Positions 8,622-17,426 of a stretch of DNA of 64,000 bases are shown here, piece after piece; positions within the stretch are counted from its first letter, which is position 1, and every line of letters begins with the position of its first letter. Under the pieces are notes generated by a model that was not told the origin of the DNA, ran no database searches, and saw nothing but the letters and a program-made list of their open reading frames with translations. This DNA is from Candidatus Margulisiibacteriota bacterium. GTDB lineage: Bacteria > Margulisbacteria > WOR-1 > O2-12-FULL-45-9 > XYB2-FULL-48-7. Both the position numbers and the translations under genes were made by a program. The stretch covers positions 496,001-560,000 of the forward strand of contig JBAZTH010000001.1 of assembly GCA_041661965.1 (NCBI GenBank), read 5' to 3'.

Positions 8622-9380
8622 ATGTATAATTACGGCTTAAAACTTTGGTCGACCAACCGGCAATACCTGCCGGAGGCGCGCCGGCTTTTTCAAAAAGGGA
8701 CGTATCAGTTCCTGGAGCTTTATGTCGTGCCGGAAACAGCCGAAACTTTGCCGCTGTGGCGGGAGCTGAAAGATGAAGGGGTGCCGGTTATTATCCACGC
8801 GCCGCATTACGGCCACGGGTTGAACTTATCCGTTGCGGCCGCGGCCGCTGATAATCAGCGGCTAGCTGGTGAAGCGTTCCGTTTTGCCGATGAGTTGAGC
8901 GCTGAACTGGTCATTTTTCATCCGGGGATCGGCGGGACTGAAGTTGAGACGATCCGCCAGCTCAAGCTTCTGGCCGACCGGCGGATCGTGATCGAGAATA
9001 AACCTTACGTGACGGTCGATGGCCAAAAGATCTGCAACGGCCATTCGCCGGCGGCGATCGCGGAGATCATCAAAGAGACCGGAGCGGGTTTTTGCCTTGA
9101 TCTCGGGCACGCGATCTGTTCGGCCAATGCCCAGCATCGGGAGCCCTTTGCTTATCTGAAAGATTTTTTGGCCCTTAAGCCGAAGTTGTTCCATTTGACC
9201 GACGGCGACAGCCGGAGCGATCGCGATTCCCACCGCCATTTTGGCCGGGGGGATTACGATCTGCCTAAATTGCTGGCGCTGATCCCGGCGGGAAGCTGGA
9301 TCACGGTGGAAACGGTTAAAAGCGATCCGGCCAATCTTAATGATTTTGTCGCCGATCTGGAGGTCCTAAAACATGTCTGA
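8622..9380 (+). CDS. Sugar phosphate isomerase/epimerase-like TIM-barrel protein (AP_endonuc_2 family)
   Basis: A 252-residue protein with the metal-binding pattern of the xylose isomerase-like TIM barrel. The candidates are H59/H62 in IHAPHYGHG, H100 in IFHPG, E125 in IENKPY, D160 and H163 in LDLGHA, a histidine in LFHLTDGD near 191, and a late glutamate in TVETVK. I use ATG 8622, preceded by AAGGAG 4 nt upstream. A longer frame back to 8502 would lie inside the aminotransferase gene. The family isomerises or epimerises sugars, or cleaves DNA as endonuclease IV; the glycan context favours a sugar role. Its last codons overlap the GNAT gene. Confidence 0.78.
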   Translation: MYNYGLKLWSTNRQYLPEARRLFQKGTYQFLELYVVPETAETLPLWRELKDEGVPVIIHAPHYGHGLNLSVAAAAADNQRLAGEAFRFADELSAELVIFHPGIGGTEVETIRQLKLLADRRIVIENKPYVTVDGQKICNGHSPAAIAEIIKETGAGFCLDLGHAICSANAQHREPFAYLKDFLALKPKLFHLTDGDSRSDRDSHRHFGRGDYDLPKLLALIPAGSWITVETVKSDPANLNDFVADLEVLKHV

Positions 9381-9834
9381 AATAAAACTGCGTCCCGCCG
9401 CGCAAGACGATTGCGCGGACGTTTATCGCTGGCGTAACGATGAAGCGACCCGGCGGGTTAGTTTTTCGTCGGCGGAGATCAGCTTCGACGATCATCAAAA
9501 GTGGTTCCAAAAGTCACTGGCCGACCCGGCGCGCGAACTGCTGATCGCCGAGACCGGCGGGAAAAAGACCGGCGTTTTGCGCTTTGACCGGTTGAACGAT
9601 TTTGCCCGAGAGGTCAGCGTTAACCTCGCGCCGGAAATGAGGGGGCAGGGGCTTGGCGCTAAAATTTTGGCGCTGATTCCGATCACCGATTTGCTTATTG
9701 CCCGGGCTAAAACGAGCAATCCCGCCTCGATCAAAGCGTTTAAAAAGGCCGGATTTAAAGAATTGTTTGATTATCAAAATAAAGCCGGAGAGCAGATTCA
9801 GGTCCTGGCCAAAGCAAAGGAGTGGGGGCAATGA
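9373..9834 (+). CDS. pseH: GNAT acetyltransferase, PseH-like
   Basis: A 153-residue GNAT protein. The WRND motif near residues 20-23 followed by VSFSSAEISFDDHQKWF resembles PseH and other nonulosonate N-acetyltransferases. The acetyl-CoA pyrophosphate loop RGQGLGA is at 90-96. PseH acetylates N4 of UDP-4-amino-4,6-dideoxy-AltNAc in pseudaminic acid synthesis. Its placement directly before the PseI synthase, with a 4-nt ATGA overlap, supports this. A different acyl donor or substrate is possible, since other enzymes in the block are not standard for the pathway. Confidence 0.8.
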   Translation: MSEIKLRPAAQDDCADVYRWRNDEATRRVSFSSAEISFDDHQKWFQKSLADPARELLIAETGGKKTGVLRFDRLNDFAREVSVNLAPEMRGQGLGAKILALIPITDLLIARAKTSNPASIKAFKKAGFKELFDYQNKAGEQIQVLAKAKEWGQ

Positions 9835-10862
9835 CATATCAGTTTAGTTCCGGACACCCGCCGTTCGTCATCGCGGAAATGTCGGGGAACCACAACCAAT
9901 CGCTCGACCGGGCGCTGGCGATCGTTGAAGCGGCGGCCAAAGCGGGGGCTCACGCTCTCAAGCTTCAAACCTATACCGCCGATACCATGACGCTTAATCT
10001 TGCTAAGGGAGCGTTCTTTATCAGCGATAAGAAAAGCCCCTGGCGAGGGTCTTCGCTTTACGATCTTTACCAAAAAGCGGCGACGCCGTGGGAATGGCAC
10101 AAACCGATCTTTAAGCTCTGCAAGAAATTGGGGATAATTGGCTTTAGCACTCCTTTCGATGAAACGGCGGTCGATTTTCTGGAAGAACTGAACGTTCCTT
10201 TTTATAAGGTCGCTTCTTTTGAGAATACCGATCTGCCGCTGATCCGCAAGGTTGCCAAGACCGGTAAGCCGATAATTCTTTCCACCGGCCTCGCGACCTT
10301 GGCCGAGCTCAAGGAAACGGTCCAAACCGCCCGCCGGGCCGGTTGCCGCGATCTGGTCCTCCTTAAATGTACCAGCTCTTATCCTTCCACTCCGAAAAAC
10401 TCCAATATCCTGACGATCCCTCATTTAAAGAAGACGTTCAAATGCGAGGCGGGAATCTCGGATCACACCCTGGGCTTGGGGGCGGCGATCGCGGCGGTTG
10501 CCCTGGGGGCGACGGTCATAGAGAAGCATTTTACTTTATCGCGGGCTGACGGCGGGGTTGATGCCGCCTTCTCCATGGAACCGGCGGAATTAAAGCAATT
10601 AGTTGAAGAGAGCAAGAGAGCTTGGCAGGCGCTGGGGAAAGTGAAATATGAGCCGACCGCCGAAGAAAAAAAGTCTTTGGTCTTTAAACGGTCTCTTTAT
10701 GTTGCGCAAGATATGAAAAAGGGTGAACGCTTTAATAAACTGAATTTACGGGTGATTAGGCCGGGCTTTGGTCTGCCGCCTAAATATTACGACGGACTGT
10801 TCGGTAAGAAAGTAAAGCGCGACCTAAAGAAGGGGACCCCGGTCGACTGGGAGATGATATGA
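9831..10862 (+). CDS. pseI: PseI-type pseudaminic acid synthase (NeuB family)
   Basis: A 343-residue NeuB-family aldolase. IAEMSGNHNQ at residues 14-23 is the PseI variant of the metal and sugar binding motif, and KLQTYTAD (44-51) is typical of the TIM barrel. A C-terminal SAF/antifreeze-like domain spans roughly 285-343. It condenses phosphoenolpyruvate with 2,4-diacetamido-2,4,6-trideoxy-L-altrose to form Pse. The ATG at 9831 is favoured over GTG 9822 because an AAGGAG lies just upstream and it forms the usual ATGA overlap. It is one of three NeuB-family genes in this operon and the one closest to bona fide PseI. Confidence 0.9.
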   Translation: MTYQFSSGHPPFVIAEMSGNHNQSLDRALAIVEAAAKAGAHALKLQTYTADTMTLNLAKGAFFISDKKSPWRGSSLYDLYQKAATPWEWHKPIFKLCKKLGIIGFSTPFDETAVDFLEELNVPFYKVASFENTDLPLIRKVAKTGKPIILSTGLATLAELKETVQTARRAGCRDLVLLKCTSSYPSTPKNSNILTIPHLKKTFKCEAGISDHTLGLGAAIAAVALGATVIEKHFTLSRADGGVDAAFSMEPAELKQLVEESKRAWQALGKVKYEPTAEEKKSLVFKRSLYVAQDMKKGERFNKLNLRVIRPGFGLPPKYYDGLFGKKVKRDLKKGTPVDWEMI

Positions 10863-11407
10863 AAAAACCGCAGATCATTTCGGGAAAGAATATTTATTTG
10901 AAAGAATTCCAGGTCGGTGATATAACCGCCGACTACGTTAATTGGCTGAACGATCCGCAGGTCAACCGGTATTTGGAATCGCGTTACGTAAAACAGACGA
11001 AAAAGACCGTTGAGGCCTTTGTCCGTTCTTTTGCGGGTTGCGACCACAAACTGCTTTTCGGTATTTATGACCGGGCGACGGGACTGCACGTGGGGAACAT
11101 CTCATTTTCCGATATTAATCTCCGGCACAACTACGGGGTGATCGGTATTGCCGTCGGCCGGAAAGCCTTTTGGGGGAAAGGGATCGGGACCGAAGCGATC
11201 AAACTGCTGGCCGCCTATGGTTTTAAAAAATTAAAGCTCCAACGGATCGAAGCGGGGATCTACGCCAATAATCCCGGTTCGATCGCGATCTTTAAAAAGG
11301 CCGGGTTCAAGACCGAAGCGGTCCTTCGCGAGCGGTATCAGTTTGAAAATAAAAGGATCGATGGCCTGATTGTCGGACTTTTAAAGAAGGATCAGTCAAT
11401 TGCTTAA
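10859..11407 (+). CDS. GNAT (RimJ/RimL-type) acetyltransferase
   Basis: A 182-residue GNAT. It opens with a RimJ/RimL-like segment in which YVNWLNDPQVNRYLESR recalls the substrate region of small-molecule N-acetyltransferases. The acetyl-CoA loop lies near residues 100-112 (RKAFWGKGIGTEA). NNPGSIAIFKKAGF at about 140-153 is the usual closing GNAT motif. It follows pseI with an ATGA overlap. It could acetylate an amino sugar at a second position (C5/C7 or side chain), giving the cluster two acyltransferases. The exact acceptor cannot be told. Confidence 0.82.
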   Translation: MKKPQIISGKNIYLKEFQVGDITADYVNWLNDPQVNRYLESRYVKQTKKTVEAFVRSFAGCDHKLLFGIYDRATGLHVGNISFSDINLRHNYGVIGIAVGRKAFWGKGIGTEAIKLLAAYGFKKLKLQRIEAGIYANNPGSIAIFKKAGFKTEAVLRERYQFENKRIDGLIVGLLKKDQSIA

Positions 11408-12887
11408 CGAAAAGAATATTAAAAATATAATTATTTATACCGCGCCTAATTTTGTCGGGTATGCTTTGAGCTTGATTGCCATGCCGATCATGACCCGGCT
11501 CCTGCGGCCGGCCGATTACGGGATCATCATCATGGCGAACCTTTTCCCGGCGATCGCGGTCGGACTTCTGACCTTCGGGCTGGTGAGCGCCACCCAGCGA
11601 AATTATTTTCAATACCGCCGGGACAAAGAACAGCTCAACGGGCTGATCGTTTCTTCCCAGATTTTTCTTTATTTAATGCTGATCGCCAGTTCACTGGTGG
11701 TTTTTTTCTTCAAGGACAACATTTCCAGATTGATAATCGGCCGGGCGGGTTACGGCGACGCGATCCTGGCCGCTTATTTGGGGGTATATCTCGCTTATAT
11801 TATTACTTTTTATTCGACAATATTGCAGGGGATGGAGAAGGCCAAGCTTTTTGCCGTCATTATGATCGTCCAGAATACCTTGATCGTTTTGTTGAACCTT
11901 TTTTACGTTGGGATTTTGCGCCTGTCATACATGGGGCCTTTGCTGGGGACATTGACCGTTAACTTTTGTTTGACAATTGTTATCGCCCTGGCTTTCAATT
12001 CGGGGTTTTCATTCCGGATCAATTTGCGTCTTTTATGGGAAAACATGCTTTTCGGCCTGCAGCTGGTCCCCAAGGTCCTGACCGGATTTGTTAACCGGTT
12101 TTTTGATAAATATCTGCTCAATAACATGCTTTCTCTCTCCGCGGTTGGTGTTTATAATCTTGGTCAGAACATCGGTGTGATAATGTTCAACCTGATGAGC
12201 GCGGTTTGGAATTCATTTCAGCCGGTTTTTTATCGGGAAGTATTTGATAAAGGGGAGGTAGCGGCCAAGCCGGTCGGCCGCTTATTTACCGTCTTTTTAT
12301 ATCTGACCATGATCCCGGTCATGTCGGCCGTTGTTTTCGCCCGGGAGATCATCATGGTAATGGCGCCACCCGCTTATTACGCGGCGATTCCGGTTATCAT
12401 TATCATTGCTTGCGCCTATGCCAGCAATGTTTTTGGGATCTTTGTCGGCTTGCAATATGCTTACACCAAGAAAGCGTACCTGATCTTTCCGATCACGATT
12501 TTTGGGACGCTGGCGAACGTAGCGGCTAATATTGTTCTGATTCCCAGGCTTGGCTTGATCGGCGGGGCTTTGTCATTTTTGATCAGTTATCTGGTCCTGA
12601 ATATTGCCTTAGCCGTGATCGGTCAACGGCTTTATAGGGTTGCTTACGAATGGGGCCATATTATTCCCCTCTACGCGCTGGTCTACAGTGCCGCCGCCGC
12701 AATCTTATATTTGCAAAAGATCGATTATCCCTTTCTGCTCCTCTTCCCGATCAAGCTGGCGCTCCTTGCCGTCTTTTTGTTCATCGGGTATCAGGCCGGC
12801 ATTGTTCGCCGGCATCGGATAGAGATGCTTCTGAAAATGTTTAAAAGGGGTGGTAAAGTTGCCGAACCAACAATCGAACCGGTGTAA
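11400..12887 (+). CDS. wzx: Wzx-type polysaccharide flippase (MOP superfamily)
   Basis: A 495-residue, very hydrophobic protein with about 14 predicted transmembrane segments. Its N-terminus (LGYALS.IAMPIMTRLLRPADYG-like) is typical of the polysaccharide transport family of MOP flippases. These move undecaprenyl-diphosphate-linked repeat units from the cytoplasmic to the periplasmic leaflet. The start is TTG 11400, with AAGGA about 10 nt upstream, overlapping the GNAT stop. It partners with the Wzy polymerase at 38303, the Wzz fragment at the left edge and the PNPT initiating enzyme at 50549. Confidence 0.9.
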   Translation: MLNEKNIKNIIIYTAPNFVGYALSLIAMPIMTRLLRPADYGIIIMANLFPAIAVGLLTFGLVSATQRNYFQYRRDKEQLNGLIVSSQIFLYLMLIASSLVVFFFKDNISRLIIGRAGYGDAILAAYLGVYLAYIITFYSTILQGMEKAKLFAVIMIVQNTLIVLLNLFYVGILRLSYMGPLLGTLTVNFCLTIVIALAFNSGFSFRINLRLLWENMLFGLQLVPKVLTGFVNRFFDKYLLNNMLSLSAVGVYNLGQNIGVIMFNLMSAVWNSFQPVFYREVFDKGEVAAKPVGRLFTVFLYLTMIPVMSAVVFAREIIMVMAPPAYYAAIPVIIIIACAYASNVFGIFVGLQYAYTKKAYLIFPITIFGTLANVAANIVLIPRLGLIGGALSFLISYLVLNIALAVIGQRLYRVAYEWGHIIPLYALVYSAAAAILYLQKIDYPFLLLFPIKLALLAVFLFIGYQAGIVRRHRIEMLLKMFKRGGKVAEPTIEPV

Positions 12888-13755
12888 CCTTTGCGGCGGC
12901 GGAAAATTTGCGTTGGTCAAATCTTTTCTCCGTGACGATAAGACTAAATTCAAGGTCTACACTTGCCGAAAATGCGGTCATATCCAGTTATTGCCGAAAC
13001 CAACCGATGAGGATGAAAAAGAATTCTATAACCGGAACCAGCAGGACAAGAACCGCGGCAAAGAGATCGATTACGAGAAACTGGCGGCTAACCAGCGTTT
13101 CGACACCGACCGCCACGTCGCGCTGATCAAAAAGTTTTTTTCTAAGAAAAGCTCGATCTTGGATATCGGGGCCGGATACGGGCTGTTTGCCGCCGCGCTC
13201 TATGACGCCGGTTATAAAAAGGTGAAGGGGCTGGAGATCTCGCGGGAGCGCCGGGCGATCGCTCAGGCCCATACGCCGGCGCCGATCCTGGAACATGACG
13301 TCGCCGCTGGAGCGGAGGTTATCGGCCAGTATGACGTGGTCACTCTTTTCCATGTCCTCGAGCACACGACCGATCCGGTCTTTTTCCTGCAACAGATCAA
13401 AGCTCTCCTTAAGCCGAAAGGGACCTTCATCTGCGAAGTTCCCAATGTTGACGATCAGCTTTTGGCGAATTCCAAAGAGTACCACGATTTTTACTGGATC
13501 CGGGCCCACTTAAATTACTTTAACGGGCAAACGCTGAAAAAAGCGTTCACGACGGCCGGGTTTAAAAAGATCAAACTGGTTTACGCCCAGCGCTATGGGC
13601 TTCTTAACTTAAGTAATTGGCTTCTCTACGGGAAACCACAGATTGAACGGCCGGTCTTTGAGATCAGCCGGGATTATGCGGTGGCCGAAGAGTGTTATCG
13701 CAAGTTGTTGGAAAAGAAAGGGAGGAGTGACGCGCTTTTAGCGATCGCCCAATGA
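12859..13755 (+). CDS. Class I SAM-dependent methyltransferase with N-terminal zinc-ribbon
   Basis: About 298 residues. The N-terminus has a C-x2-C pair (CNLCG, residues 9-13) and a second pair about 25 residues later (CRKCG), as in sugar-modifying methyltransferases with a zinc knuckle. The SAM-binding motif is SILDIGAGYG, and a downstream FHVLEH segment is the usual post-II motif. I prefer TTG 12859, since AAAGGGG at 12844-12850 sits 8 nt upstream; the GTG at 12850 would have its ribosome binding site covering the start codon. It overlaps the wzx end by 29 nt. It probably C-, N- or O-methylates a sugar in this glycan. Confidence 0.82.
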   Translation: MPNQQSNRCNLCGGGKFALVKSFLRDDKTKFKVYTCRKCGHIQLLPKPTDEDEKEFYNRNQQDKNRGKEIDYEKLAANQRFDTDRHVALIKKFFSKKSSILDIGAGYGLFAAALYDAGYKKVKGLEISRERRAIAQAHTPAPILEHDVAAGAEVIGQYDVVTLFHVLEHTTDPVFFLQQIKALLKPKGTFICEVPNVDDQLLANSKEYHDFYWIRAHLNYFNGQTLKKAFTTAGFKKIKLVYAQRYGLLNLSNWLLYGKPQIERPVFEISRDYAVAEECYRKLLEKKGRSDALLAIAQ

Positions 13756-15632
13756 AGAAACTGGTTTTTTTAGAATTTATTGACGAATACGAGGCTTTTT
13801 GCCGGCAGGTGAAGGACCCCGGTGATTTTTCTATCATCGCCCTGGAGCCGAAACTACAGGCCCAGCTGAAAAAGCTGGGGGTCTCGCACCAGAATTCTCT
13901 CCCATACTTTAATAATGATTCCCACCGGTCGATGATCCGGAGCGCCCAATCGGCGGTCGATTGGCTCAACCGTTCTTTTCAATTTACCGATCAGCAAGGC
14001 TTTTCCTCCGTTTACCTGACCGATCTCCAGTTTTACGTTCGGTTCTATCTTTTCCATTTAATGAGTTTGGTGGAGATTATTGATAATTGCGTGCGCCAAT
14101 CCGGGGAAGTCGAATTGTTTGCTGCTCTCGCCGAGCCGCGAGGGGGCAGCCTGATGATCACGCCGGCCGATCGTTATTTAGGGAAATTGGTCAAAGAATA
14201 CGCCGCCGGCCATTCGTTAAAGTTTACCAATATTGCTGTAACATTGGCCCCGGCAATTGTTAAAAGCGAAGAGAAAGCCTCTAAGCTCAATTGGTTAATG
14301 ATCGGCTTGCTTAAAGCGTACTGCTTTCTATTTAGGAAAAAATTGGTTCTGATCCCTGGAAATGGTTACGGGTTTGCCGCTTTGAAAAACAAGCTCTTCC
14401 AACATGTTCCTGGCCTGGCGTTTATTTCCCCCTGTCCGGAGAAGTTCAGCCGGTCGCCGTTTAAATATCTGACTCTTTTTATTTATGGGATCTTCAATAA
14501 ACATTTTTGGTTTGATTTTAACGGTGGCGTGTCGGGTGGCGGACTTAAAGATAAATTGACGACAATTTTTCGGGGAACTAAGGTCTTTGATTATAAAGGA
14601 GTGGCACTGGCGCCGATCGTTGAAGGGAAAGTTGTTGGGGCGATTGCCCCTTATTTTGCCGAACTTAGCGGCCAGCTCTCGGCCCTGAAAAGCGTGGTAA
14701 AGGAGCTGGGGATCAGATTGGTCATTTCGCCGTTTTCCCGCGGGTTCTGGTACGGGGCGGGGGAGTTTTCCCGCCAGGCGGGGATCAAATCCCTGTTTGT
14801 GTCCCATGGCGCGCACCCGGTCCCGGTCGACGAGATCCATGAAATGGAGCTGGTCGAATTATGCCGCGGTTTTATGTTGAGCGAATACACTGACGTCGCG
14901 CTGGCGACCCCGGTTCAGGAAGAACATTTCCATTATTTTAAGAGAAAATACTCCTGGGTCAAGGCCAACGAAATCAAAACCGGCCCTTTAATATTTGCCG
15001 ATCTTTCCGGAATAGAAAAAAATAAGGCCAAACTTAAGCTTGGTCTTTTGCCCGAAGAAACAATCATTACTCATGCGGTTTCCAATAAAAAACGCGGCGG
15101 CGAGAGATATTATTTCCTGGAAACCTTTGATGAATATCTCGCCAGTCTCTCGGACTTAATCTCAACGGTCAATAAACTCCCGCTGGTTCACCTGGTCGTC
15201 AGGCCCCATCCTGGATTCGAATTAAATGATGAAGAGTTGAAGCGGTTGTTGCCGCGCTCGAATAAAATTACAATCAGCTGCCAAGGACCATTTTCCGAAG
15301 TTCTGGCGGCGACCGATATTTTTGTGAGTTATTCTTCGACCGCGATTGATGAATCTATGCTTAATGGCAGGCCGGTCATTTTGTATGATAAATGGGATCG
15401 GTACAATCATTTTAAGCTGTCGGTTTATCGGACCGGTGAAATAGTGTCGCCGATTGTTTATACCAATAGCTTAATGGGACTACGTTCGGCGATTAATGAA
15501 TATCAAAAAATTAGCGCAGAGGGTCGTTTCGCGGGTTTTGATCTCAAACCTTATAAATATGAAGCCAACCATGAAAATAATTTGTATGAATATGTGGAAA
15601 ATGTTTTAAATAAGAGAGAGGTGCCGAGATGA
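13752..15632 (+). CDS. Large GT-B-like capsule/CMP-ulosonate transferase candidate
   Basis: A 626-residue cytoplasmic protein without clear membrane segments. The C-terminal half looks like a GT-B/KpsC-type nucleotide-sugar binding domain: VSHGAHP at about 350-356, RPHPG at 484-488 and SSTAIDES at 528-535 followed by GRPVILYD. An HP motif of this kind is known in Kdo transferases of the KpsC/KpsS group and in bacterial polysialyltransferases, where it contacts the CMP donor. The N-terminal half is unlike anything I recognise. It sits with ATGA overlaps between a methyltransferase and a NeuA-like cytidylyltransferase, so transfer of a CMP-activated ulosonate is a reasonable inference. The exact family is not certain. 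Confidence 0.62.
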   Translation: MKKLVFLEFIDEYEAFCRQVKDPGDFSIIALEPKLQAQLKKLGVSHQNSLPYFNNDSHRSMIRSAQSAVDWLNRSFQFTDQQGFSSVYLTDLQFYVRFYLFHLMSLVEIIDNCVRQSGEVELFAALAEPRGGSLMITPADRYLGKLVKEYAAGHSLKFTNIAVTLAPAIVKSEEKASKLNWLMIGLLKAYCFLFRKKLVLIPGNGYGFAALKNKLFQHVPGLAFISPCPEKFSRSPFKYLTLFIYGIFNKHFWFDFNGGVSGGGLKDKLTTIFRGTKVFDYKGVALAPIVEGKVVGAIAPYFAELSGQLSALKSVVKELGIRLVISPFSRGFWYGAGEFSRQAGIKSLFVSHGAHPVPVDEIHEMELVELCRGFMLSEYTDVALATPVQEEHFHYFKRKYSWVKANEIKTGPLIFADLSGIEKNKAKLKLGLLPEETIITHAVSNKKRGGERYYFLETFDEYLASLSDLISTVNKLPLVHLVVRPHPGFELNDEELKRLLPRSNKITISCQGPFSEVLAATDIFVSYSSTAIDESMLNGRPVILYDKWDRYNHFKLSVYRTGEIVSPIVYTNSLMGLRSAINEYQKISAEGRFAGFDLKPYKYEANHENNLYEYVENVLNKREVPR

Positions 15633-16297
15633 AAATTGTTGCCTTTGTCCCATCGCGATTGAACAGTGAACGGATCCCGTCCAAGAACGTCAAATTGCTG
15701 GGAGGGGTGCCGCTGATCAACTATTCCCTGCGGGCGTTGAATAAAGTAAAAGCTCTTAACGAGCTGGTCCTTTTTGCTTCGGAGCCGAGCATTGCAAAAT
15801 ATATTGACGCCGATTTGAAGTATACTTTTCTGGAACGGCCGAAGTCGCTCGATACCCAGACCGCGACGATCCAGGATATCATCGGCGAATTCCTGAAGCT
15901 TTCTGACGCCGACATTCTTGTCCTGCTTCACATCACTTCGCCGTTTCTTAAGCCGGCGACGATCGCGGAATGCATCGAGAAGGTCGTTTCCGGCGAGTAT
16001 GATTCCGCTTTTACCGCTTATGCCTTTAAGAAGTTCGCCTGGTTTAGAGGGCAGCCGCTTAATTATTCGCTTGACTTGCCGACGCCGCGGACCCAGGACA
16101 TCGATCCGGTCGTGATTGAACAATCGTCCTTATACGTTTTCCGGCGGGAACTGTTCATGACCCGCCGCCGGCGGATCGGCGATAAGCCTTTCATCAAGAA
16201 CATCGATCATTTCGAGGGGCACGACATTGACACGCCGGAAGATTTTGAGATCGCCGAACTGCTGGTCAACGCCGGCTTTTTTCAACCACTAAAATGA
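15629..16297 (+). CDS. Acylneuraminate/CMP-nonulosonate cytidylyltransferase (NeuA/PseF-like)
   Basis: A 222-residue enzyme of the NeuA/PseF/KdsB superfamily. The nucleotide loop PSRLNSERIPSKN is at residues 8-20, and LHITSPFLKP near 104-113 matches the conserved LQPTSP-type segment. The final EGHDIDTPEDFE is the typical C-terminal metal/active-site motif of CMP-sugar synthetases. It activates a nonulosonic acid as a CMP derivative. It follows the large GT candidate with a 4-nt overlap. With two SpsF-like enzymes and another NeuA at 31337, the operon has four members of this superfamily. Confidence 0.88.
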   Translation: MKIVAFVPSRLNSERIPSKNVKLLGGVPLINYSLRALNKVKALNELVLFASEPSIAKYIDADLKYTFLERPKSLDTQTATIQDIIGEFLKLSDADILVLLHITSPFLKPATIAECIEKVVSGEYDSAFTAYAFKKFAWFRGQPLNYSLDLPTPRTQDIDPVVIEQSSLYVFRRELFMTRRRRIGDKPFIKNIDHFEGHDIDTPEDFEIAELLVNAGFFQPLK

Positions 16298-17415
16298 TTA
16301 TTAAAAAAGAAGTTATCTTCGATCGGTCCCGTTATCCGCTCCTGATCGGCCGGGGGGTCGTGGGGGAGCTGGCCGGGCTCCTTTTGGAACGGACCAAAAA
16401 CCGCGACGTCGTGATCGTTTATGATAATTATTTTGAAGCGTCAATTAACGATAAGCTGGCCGCTAGCCTGCGCGCCGCCGGTTTCCGCGTCCTTCTTCAT
16501 CCGCTTGAAGGAGGGAAGATCAACAAAAACATCAACGAGGCGCTCAAGATCTACGGTCTCCTGGAAAGCCAGGACTTTTCCCGCGATTCGACGCTGATCG
16601 CGGTCGGCGGCGGGGTGGTCGGCGACCTGGGGGGCTTTGTCGCTAGCACCTATTTGCGCGGCCTCAATCTGGTCCATATTCCGACGACCCTGATGGCGAT
16701 GATCGACAGCAGCCTGGGGGGGAAGGTCGCCATCAATTTCCGTAAAACGATCAATGCCATCGGCAGTTATTACCATCCGATTATCAACCTGATCGATTTG
16801 GATTTTATCGACGCCCTGCCGCCCCGCGATTACCGGGCGGGCTTGGCCGAAGCGATCAAGGCCGCGATCATTGCCGACGCTAAATTCTTCCAGTTCCTTT
16901 TGGACCGGCGGGCCGCGATCCTGAAGAAAGAGGAAGCCGATCTGCTGAAAGTGATCGAACGGTCGATCGAGATCAAGATCGAGCACGTGACCGGCGACGT
17001 TCATGAGGGCGGGTCGCGGTTAAAGCTTAATTACGGCCACACGCTCGGCCACGCGATCGAAGTTTCGACCGTGACCGATAAAGGGGAGAGCTACCGCCAC
17101 GGTGAAGGGGTCGCGCTGGGGATCATGGCGGCGGCGTATCTTGCCCAGCGCCACTTGAGCTTGAAGCCGGCGGCGGCTTTGGCCCAACAAAATATTTTTG
17201 AACAATACCAACTGCCGGTCGCCGTTGAATCGGCCAAGATCGGCTTTGAGCGGGGGGCGCTGATCGAAGAGTGTCTCCGCAACGTTAAGAAGGACAAGAA
17301 ACGGAAAGATCACGTTATCAGAATGATCTTGGCCAGCGAGATCGGCCGGAGCGCCGTTTACAATGACGTGCCGTTCACTTTGATCGAGCAAGCCTTCCAA
17401 GCGATCGTTAAATAG
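16294..17415 (+). CDS. 3-dehydroquinate synthase-like sugar phosphate cyclase
   Basis: A 373-residue AroB-superfamily protein. GGGVVGDLGGF is at 105-115, PTTLMAMIDSSLGGK at 130-144, and the candidate metal ligands are E186 (GLAEAIK), H249 (NYGHTLGH) and H269 (RHGEG). The conserved GKN segment that follows GGK in most dehydroquinate synthases reads RKTINAIG here, at about 150-157. The family includes DHQS, 2-deoxy-scyllo-inosose synthase and valiolone synthases, which cyclise different sugar phosphates. Lying between a NeuA-like enzyme and an SDR in a sugar operon, it may supply a carbocyclic or cyclitol unit rather than chorismate. An ordinary AroB role cannot be excluded. Confidence 0.8.
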   Translation: MIIKKEVIFDRSRYPLLIGRGVVGELAGLLLERTKNRDVVIVYDNYFEASINDKLAASLRAAGFRVLLHPLEGGKINKNINEALKIYGLLESQDFSRDSTLIAVGGGVVGDLGGFVASTYLRGLNLVHIPTTLMAMIDSSLGGKVAINFRKTINAIGSYYHPIINLIDLDFIDALPPRDYRAGLAEAIKAAIIADAKFFQFLLDRRAAILKKEEADLLKVIERSIEIKIEHVTGDVHEGGSRLKLNYGHTLGHAIEVSTVTDKGESYRHGEGVALGIMAAAYLAQRHLSLKPAAALAQQNIFEQYQLPVAVESAKIGFERGALIEECLRNVKKDKKRKDHVIRMILASEIGRSAVYNDVPFTLIEQAFQAIVK

Positions 17416-17426
17416 AGGAGTGTAAT

